From contig JBATXM010000236.1 of assembly GCA_049673305.1 (NCBI GenBank), positions 35,978 to 99,977 of the forward strand: a stretch of 64,000 nucleotides of DNA, in the 5' to 3' direction. Numbering within the stretch: the first letter of the stretch is position 1; each line of letters starts with the position of its first letter. The notes under the pieces are model-generated. The model was not told the DNA's origin. It saw only the letters and a list, made by a program, of their open reading frames with translations, and ran no database searches. The position numbers and the translations under genes are program-made. This document shows, piece after piece, positions 59,436 to 64,000 of the stretch. Source of the stretch: GCA-003244245 sp049673305. Its GTDB lineage: Bacteria > Actinomycetota > Actinomycetes > Mycobacteriales > Pseudonocardiaceae.

Positions 59436-60053
59436 GTGAACAGCGACGTTTCCCGGTCCGACCTTTCCCGGCCCGACGTTTCCCAGCCCAGTGCCAAGGC
59501 CAACCTGCCCTGGCTTGATGACTTGCCGACCGGTATGGACGCCGTCACGCTTGGACAGGGCGTCGAGTTGCACCCGCAGTGCGAACCGCTGGCGCCACTG
59601 GTGGGTGTGTGGCGCGGCGAGGGCCTGGCCCAGTACCCATCGCTGCTCGGCGAGTTTCGCTACGGTCAGCAGATCACCTTCGCCCACGACGGCAGGCCTT
59701 TTCTGGTCTACGAGGCGCGCGCGTGGCTGCTGAGCGGATCTGGTGAGGTGCTGCGGCCCGCGGCTCGTGAGGTCGGGTGGTGGCGGGTCGATGAGGACGA
59801 GACCATCGAGGTGGTCCTCGCGCACATGTTCGGTATCTGCGAGATCTACTACGGTGGGCGCACCGGCGAGACGGCCTGGGAGCTTGAAACCGACACCATC
59901 ACCCGGACCGACACGGCCCGCGAGACGACCTCGGCGGCCCGGCTGTACGGCATCGTCGAGAGCGGTGACCTGGCCTACGCCGAGGAACGCGCCCTACGCG
60001 GGCTTCCCCTGCAGCCGCACCTTTCAGCACAACTGCAACGCATCGCCGGCTAG
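59436..60053 (+). CDS. Nitrobindin-like heme-binding beta-barrel (FABP-like) protein
   Basis: A 205-residue protein. The barrel begins with LAPLVGVWRGEGLAQYPSLL, a nitrobindin signature, and continues with FRYGQQITFAHDGRPFLVYE, AREVGWWRVDED and EVVLAHMFGICEIYYGG, whose His is the probable heme ligand. Related proteins isomerise peroxynitrite. The first 25 residues are a low-complexity leader of repeats (DVSRS, DLSRP, DVSQP) encoded by 15-base units at 59442-59486; the true start could lie after them, but no ATG or GTG does. Confidence 0.82.
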   Translation: MNSDVSRSDLSRPDVSQPSAKANLPWLDDLPTGMDAVTLGQGVELHPQCEPLAPLVGVWRGEGLAQYPSLLGEFRYGQQITFAHDGRPFLVYEARAWLLSGSGEVLRPAAREVGWWRVDEDETIEVVLAHMFGICEIYYGGRTGETAWELETDTITRTDTARETTSAARLYGIVESGDLAYAEERALRGLPLQPHLSAQLQRIAG

Positions 60054-60062
60054 CCCACAGGC

Positions 60063-60099
60063 TCCGGTAGGAAAGGAGTCGCTACTGGACATCCGGTAG
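60063..60099. promoter_or_regulatory. Repeated half-sites before vapBC
   Basis: TCCGGTAG occurs at 60063-60070 and 60092-60099. At 60082-60089 CTACTGGA faces the second copy as an inverted repeat with a two-base gap and one mismatch. The last site ends 12 bases before the antitoxin ATG. Antitoxins with ribbon-helix-helix folds bind such paired half-sites, so autoregulation is the inference. Confidence 0.5.
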
Positions 60100-60111
60100 T
60101 AGGATAGTTTC

Positions 60112-60351
60112 ATGACCATCGCGAAGGTGTCGGTGAGTGTGGATGCCGAGCTGCTCGCCGAGGCCCGCGAGCTGGCCGGGCGGCGCGGGCTCTCCGCGCT
60201 GATCAACGATGCACTGCGAGTGAGGCTCCAGCATGCGCGGGTCGGTCGGCTCCTCGATGAGATGGACGAGGAGTTTGGGCCAGTGCCCGCAGCGATCGAA
60301 GAGGAGGTCCGCCAGGCATGGCCAGTAGCCGGTCGCTCCCCCAGCGGCTGA
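60112..60351 (+). CDS. vapB: VapB-like antitoxin
   Basis: A 79-residue protein whose first 45 residues form a ribbon-helix-helix (AKVSVSVDAELLAEARELAG, LSALINDALRVRLQHA). The acidic tail (LLDEMDEEFGPVPAAIEEEV) is suited to bind the toxin. It overlaps the vapC gene by 34 bases, antitoxin first. Confidence 0.82.
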   Translation: MTIAKVSVSVDAELLAEARELAGRRGLSALINDALRVRLQHARVGRLLDEMDEEFGPVPAAIEEEVRQAWPVAGRSPSG

Positions 60352-60722
60352 TCCTCGACTCCGGTGCGGTCATTGGCTGGTCCCGCGGTGACGCGCGGAC
60401 CCGGGCTGTCCTCCGCCAGGCCCTCGCCCGGCACCTTGAGCTGCGAGTGCCCGTCGTGGTGCTGGCCGAGACCCTGCGCGGCGGCCCACGAGACGCCTCA
60501 GTGAACCGGGTACTCAAGGCCGTTGGTACCGCATCGACAGCACCTACCACCGGCCGAGACGCTGGTCAGCTGCTCGGGAGAACCGGCGGCAGCAACACCG
60601 CCGACGCTCTGGTCGCTGCTGAGGCGCTGGCGATACCGGGTTCCGCAATCCTGACCAGTGACCCGGATGACCTGCGGGCCCTGCTCGCTGATCAGCGCAG
60701 CACCGAGGTGCACGCGATCTGA
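60318..60722 (+). CDS. vapC: VapC-like PIN-domain ribonuclease toxin
   Basis: A 134-residue PIN-domain protein. Acidic catalytic residues appear in LILDSGAVIGW (Asp), VVVLAETLRGG (Glu), NTADALVAAEA (Asp) and LTSDPDDLRAL (Asp). VapC toxins cut tRNA or rRNA. The ATG at 60318 overlaps vapB; the usual N-terminus of the family starts near LILDS, so the first ten residues may be an extension. Confidence 0.82.
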   Translation: MASSRSLPQRLILDSGAVIGWSRGDARTRAVLRQALARHLELRVPVVVLAETLRGGPRDASVNRVLKAVGTASTAPTTGRDAGQLLGRTGGSNTADALVAAEALAIPGSAILTSDPDDLRALLADQRSTEVHAI

Positions 60723-60757
60723 GGCCGCGCATCAGTACACGTGGGAGACTCTGGGTC

Positions 60758-61144
60758 ATGACCGTTGCCGTGCCGGACGCCCTCGTCGCTGAGATCGTCG
60801 CGGTGCTGCGCGGTGCTGGGGCTCGGTTCGGACTGTTGCACGGTAGCCGGGTAGCTGGTTTGCCGCGTGCGGACTCCGATGTCGACGTCGCGGCCTGGTG
60901 GCTGTCGCACCCGCCGCCGGCATTCGAGGTGCTTCTCCCGCCGGGGGTCGATCTGGTGGTGCTCAACAGCGCCCCCCTCGAGTTGGCCGGGCGGATCGCA
61001 CTGGATGGCCGTGTCCTGTTCGACGATGACCCTCCGGCACGGATCCACTGGACCGCCACCATGCGCAAGATCTACGCCGACGAGCAGCCGCGGCTGCTGC
61101 GCAGCCACCACGAGTTCGTCGAGGCGCTCCGACGTGGTCGATGA
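60758..61144 (+). CDS. mntA: MntA-type nucleotidyltransferase, second pair
   Basis: A 128-residue minimal nucleotidyltransferase with FGLLHGSRVAGLPRADSDVD, the GS-x10-DxD motif, and a later VDLVVLNSAPLELAGRIALD. It ends with IYADEQPRLLRSHHEFVEAL. It overlaps the HepT gene by 11 bases. Compared with the MntA at 45794, the similarity is low, so the two pairs are not recent copies. Confidence 0.8.
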   Translation: MTVAVPDALVAEIVAVLRGAGARFGLLHGSRVAGLPRADSDVDVAAWWLSHPPPAFEVLLPPGVDLVVLNSAPLELAGRIALDGRVLFDDDPPARIHWTATMRKIYADEQPRLLRSHHEFVEALRRGR

Positions 61145-61553
61145 GGTCCGGGTTCTCCGGTTGCTCCGGTCGATCAGCGACGATCTCACGGTGCTCCGCG
61201 CCGAGGCGTCCGCCGGCCCTGGGCGGCGAGCCGATCCGCTGTGGTTGCGCGGCGTGAAGTACACCTTCGTGACGGCGATCGAGGCGGGTGTGGACGTCGC
61301 CCAGCATGTGTGCGCGTCGCAGGGATGGGGTCCGCCGAGGGACAACGGTGACGCGATCCGGCTGCTGGGCGCCCACGGAGTGCTGTCTGCTGATCTCGCG
61401 GACCGCCTGCGCCGCGCGGTGGGGTTCCGGAACGTGCTCGTGCACGACTACGTCGAGGTTGACGATGACATCGTGCTCAAACGGCTCGCGAACCTCACGG
61501 ACCTGGAGGACTTCGTTGCCGCAGTCGCCACCTGGGTGGTGCCCCCGCGATGA
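61134..61553 (+). CDS. hepT: HepT-like HEPN ribonuclease toxin, second pair
   Basis: A 139-residue helical protein with FRNVLVHDYVEVDDDIVLKR near residue 100, the Rx4HxY motif. The GTG at 61134 lies inside the end of MntA. The length is nearer to the classical HepT than that of the pair at 46201. Both genes probably come from one transcript starting after vapC. Confidence 0.82.
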   Translation: MVDEVRVLRLLRSISDDLTVLRAEASAGPGRRADPLWLRGVKYTFVTAIEAGVDVAQHVCASQGWGPPRDNGDAIRLLGAHGVLSADLADRLRRAVGFRNVLVHDYVEVDDDIVLKRLANLTDLEDFVAAVATWVVPPR

Positions 61554-61741
61554 TCACTATCTCGGAGGACGCTATGAAATGCTACAGAATTTGCCGGGAC
61601 CTCAACTTGTCCGGGTTGTTCCTCCTCCGGCTGAACGCGTGGTCCTCAGCTACCCCGGTTGAGTCTGGACGGTCAGGATTGATGGGGGAGCGGCCCGCCA
61701 TGTCGTCGTCCATCTCAGGCTGCGGTGGTGCCGTTGCCGGG

Positions 61742-63085
61742 TTACACCTGCACCAGCTCTCGCGTTCGGTCCAAGAAGTCTCCTACCGCGGGCACCGTGG
61801 CGTGTGGCCGCATCTGCCGGTAAAGGTTGCGGAGAAGATCGATGCTGTACGTCGAGTCGAGACACTCTGCCACATGAATGGCTTCCATACCGCGAGCGGC
61901 GGCGGCATCAAGGTCACGCTGCTTACCCGGTCGGCTCAGGGCATCTGCCGAGTGAGTCAGGTATGCCTGCCGGTCACGGGTGAATGACTCATCGAACAAC
62001 GCGATTCCCTCGTCGAGTAATATGGCCGCTTGGTCGGCGTTCCCCAGTTGGAGAAAGCACTGACCCACGTAGGCGGTGACCACCGCCGGCCGCACCCAGT
62101 ACAGGTGCGGTAGGTCCTCGCCCGGGCTGAGGTGTTCGACCTGGCTGCGCGCTTTCGAGATCGTTGCGATGCAGCGTGAGGAGTCGCGCAGAATAGCGAA
62201 AGCGTCGGCTTGCTTGGTGTAGAGGTTCGCCAGCAACGCTGGCGTCTCTTGACCCCGTACGCCAGCCAGAGCGGTCTCGATGAGCGTCACCGCCTCGGCG
62301 GGCTGTCCCTGACGGGTGGCCTGGTAGGCCATGTGCCCGAGGGTGTACGCGCCGAGCGGGCGGTCATCGACGGTGTGCGCGGCGCGCAGGGCCGCGATGG
62401 AATAACGCTGCGCTAGCTGCGGTTGCCCTGAGTCGTAGGCGCCCCAACCCGCGAGCCGCCCGAGCTCGGCGAGCGTGAGGTGAAGCTTGCGGCCGGTGGG
62501 CTCGTCGTAGGAGGCCCGGTCCAGCAGACCGGCTACCCAGCCGAACTCGTGCTGCGCCAACGCCAGCACAGGACCGCCGCCGGCGGCGTCGTCCATGGTG
62601 CGCAACTCGGCGATCATGGCCGGAAACCGGTCCGCCAACTCCGTCGACACTCGATGTCCGGAAAGCCCAGACACCAGCGGTTCTGGCTCGTGAACCAGCC
62701 ACTGATGGGCCGGAGAGGTCAGGGCCGTGCCAGACAGAGCCAGGAACTCTCGGCGCTTCACTCGGTCATCACCACCGCTCAGCAGGACTGCCACCGCAAC
62801 GGTACCCTGTTGGTTCCACGGTGCCGAGAGCACCGGATCGTCCGCCGCATTCCACGTCACCATCGCCGTGGTCGGCTGGTCTTCGGTGAGTAGCTGGTCC
62901 AGCTCCTCCAGCGAGACGGCGAGGGCGTCGGCGAGCTTGGGCCGTAACCATGGCTGCGGGGACGTCTCGCCACGCTCCCAGCGTCCGACAGTCGTGGGCT
63001 CCACGCCCAGCGCGCGGGCGAGCGTCTCCTGACTATGGCCCTGGATCGCGCGGCGTTGGGCGAGCGCGTGGCGTTTAGCTTTCAT
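61742..63085 (-). CDS. XRE-family HTH regulator with TPR-like domain
   Basis: A 447-residue protein. Residues 1-65 are an XRE helix-turn-helix (ALAQRRAIQGHSQETLARAL, VEPTTVGRWERGETSPQPWL). A short linker with RVKRREFLALSGTAL follows, then TPR-like helices to the end (PLGAYTLGHMAYQATRQGQP, AVVTAYVGQCFLQLGNADQA). It is typical of large actinobacterial regulators whose signals are often small peptides or lactones. The ATG at 63085 has GGGGGA upstream. A dead relative lies at 24252-24677. Confidence 0.8.
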   Translation of the reverse strand: MKAKRHALAQRRAIQGHSQETLARALGVEPTTVGRWERGETSPQPWLRPKLADALAVSLEELDQLLTEDQPTTAMVTWNAADDPVLSAPWNQQGTVAVAVLLSGGDDRVKRREFLALSGTALTSPAHQWLVHEPEPLVSGLSGHRVSTELADRFPAMIAELRTMDDAAGGGPVLALAQHEFGWVAGLLDRASYDEPTGRKLHLTLAELGRLAGWGAYDSGQPQLAQRYSIAALRAAHTVDDRPLGAYTLGHMAYQATRQGQPAEAVTLIETALAGVRGQETPALLANLYTKQADAFAILRDSSRCIATISKARSQVEHLSPGEDLPHLYWVRPAVVTAYVGQCFLQLGNADQAAILLDEGIALFDESFTRDRQAYLTHSADALSRPGKQRDLDAAAARGMEAIHVAECLDSTYSIDLLRNLYRQMRPHATVPAVGDFLDRTRELVQV

Positions 63086-63327
63086 TGTGGTCCATCCCCC
63101 ATGGTGCGGACTCGATCCAGGACGTGATCGGCACCCTAGCTGAACAGTGTGACCGAATCGCCGCACTGGCACGGGGATGCCGGATGGATGTCATGCGAGT
63201 GCGCTGTTCCGCCGCCTGTCAGCGGGGTCAGCTGCGGGTCCGAGCTTCACAGGCCGCTGGCGTCAACTTCACCCGCCACCGCACGTCATCTCTTAGGTTG
63301 GCAGACTTCACCCTTTCAGGTTGTTCG

Positions 63328-63732
63328 TCAGCTACTATTTGCTGTATCAACACGAACGGCTGATATGTCAACGGGTGGTGGTTGCGTGGCTACCAAGCTT
63401 AGAGCGAGATCTAGATGTGACGCGCACAGGAGTTCCGGCCGCAGTTGCAGAACGTCACCGAGACCCTCACCAGCCGCTACGACGCCGAACCGTAGCGAGG
63501 CCAAGTCCACCATCTTTGAGGAGATGCGGTGGCCGTGAACGTGCCGGGCCAGTTGGTCGCGGAGCCGGGCGAGGTCGTGGGGGAGAAGGGCGCTGCCGTC
63601 CTCGACAGCGTCTGGCAGGTAGGGGCAATGGATCCGCAGTACCGATGCGACACACAGCAGCGCATCCCGGAACGCGATGATGCTCCGGGGAGGAAGAGTG
63701 CCTCGGGCCTGACGGCTGACGGTCAGTCAGAA
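63328..63732 (-). pseudogene. Start-less gene fragment before the IS30 element
   Basis: A minus-strand frame is open from just after a TGA near 63733 to a stop at 63328 (about 130 codons). It reads like a protein (SIIAFRDALLCVASVLRIHC, HDLARLRDQLARHVHGHRIS, MVDLASLRFGVVAAGEGLGD) but has no start codon at its 5' end; the only ATG is at 63513. It is not recognised. It is most likely the 3' part of a gene cut by earlier insertion. Confidence 0.4.
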
Positions 63733-63876
63733 ATCGGCATTCGCTGGCTACAACAGTGCGGCCGCCACAGTGGTGTTACCACCGTTGAGGAGATCATTTT
63801 TGGACGCGCTACGGCCTGCGTTGGATGCTCGGGTGGCGCCGAGGGTGCCCGGGGGGATAACCGGGGTCATGCTCCC

Positions 63877-64000
63877 CTTGATCCCAACCGGTCGAAGCAA
63901 TTGATCTTGGTGTAGATCCTCGGCGAAGTGTGATCGCCGAGGAGGAGCCAAGTGGCCCAGCGCAGGATGCTGACCGAGACCGATCGGGAAGAGATCTCCC
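63877..64000 (+). mobile_element. Left part of an IS30-type element, cut by the window edge
   Basis: This is the same 124 bases as 37472-37595. It starts CTTGATCCCAACCGGTCGAA, has the leader hairpin CCTCGGCGA/TCGCCGAGG, a GGAGG site and the first codons of a transposase. The element continues beyond the window, so it may be complete. The true left end could lie some bases further upstream. Confidence 0.6.
63952..64000 (+). CDS. N-terminus of an IS30-type transposase
   Basis: Sixteen codons from GTG read VAQRRMLTETDREEIS and run off the window. MxQRRxLTxTDREEIS is how actinobacterial IS30-family transposases begin, ahead of their HTH (SYRQIAxxLGRSxSTISRE). The ribosome site GGAGGAG lies just before. 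Only the first residues are visible, so the assignment is by pattern alone. Confidence 0.55.
   Translation, partial: MAQRRMLTETDREEIS

Noticed and set aside
61574..61987. ORF with a fine GGAGGACGCT site starting MKCYRICRDLNLSG
   Set aside because: Most of it is antisense to the end of the HTH regulator and the sequence is not protein-like.

Overview
The window is high-GC DNA with actinobacterial gene content. The block ctaD, serB, dinG, pncB, clpS, DUF2017, mec, cysO, cysM, murI, MBL hydrolase, rph, rdgB follows the gene order known from mycobacteria and Pseudonocardiales. I therefore infer a pseudonocardial or similar actinomycete chromosome. Many genes start with GTG and many neighbours overlap by 4 bases (ATGA or GTGA), which helped to fix starts.

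Positions 1 to about 29,000 are accessory DNA. First comes a conjugative-element module (an FtsK/TraB-like translocase, a small membrane protein and a zinc-ribbon protein, with a cluster of TTCCCC octamers after the translocase). Then come three GntR-family regulators, two of them divergent from paralogous operons of small unknown proteins, plus an HTH regulator with a cysteine hydrolase and a GNAT acetyltransferase. A type I-E CRISPR-Cas locus follows at 11.4-20.6 kb. It has cas3 (split, with its C-terminal domain in a second ORF), cse1, cse2, cas7e, cas5e, cas6e and a 13-repeat array, but no cas1 or cas2. Degenerate repeats also lie before cas3 and between cas3 and cse1. Next to it sits an unrecognised two-gene module (224 aa and 942 aa), a decayed TIR-nSTAND-WD40 gene, a decayed HTH/TPR regulator and a large serine recombinase. 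This reads as a defence island partly in decay.

From 29 to 47 kb, core genes alternate with insertions and relics. An isoleucine-codon leader peptide with a terminator precedes citramalate synthase (cimA), opposite a lactonase-family gene. Then come tRNA-Gln and tRNA-Glu, DUF6114 and VIT-family relics, an Rpf-like protein, a MauE/DsbA-like pair and tRNA-Ala. A toxin-antitoxin pair behind a 38-base perfect palindrome follows, then an IS30-type relic, a tpiA-like/Gfo-Idh-MocA pair, a quinone oxidoreductase and a metallophosphoesterase. An adenosine deaminase-family pseudogene is interrupted by an IS607-family element with TnpA and TnpB, and a MntA-HepT pair and an L,D-transpeptidase close this part.

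From 47 to 60 kb is the conserved core: respiration (ctaD), serine (serB), NAD salvage (pncB), ClpS, the Mec/CysO/CysM cysteine pathway, MurI, RNase PH, RdgB and a nitrobindin-like protein. From 60 kb to the end are VapBC, a second MntA-HepT pair, an HTH/TPR regulator, a gene fragment and the start of an IS30-type element cut by the window edge. That element start matches the relic at 37.5 kb, so the two form direct repeats about 26 kb apart.
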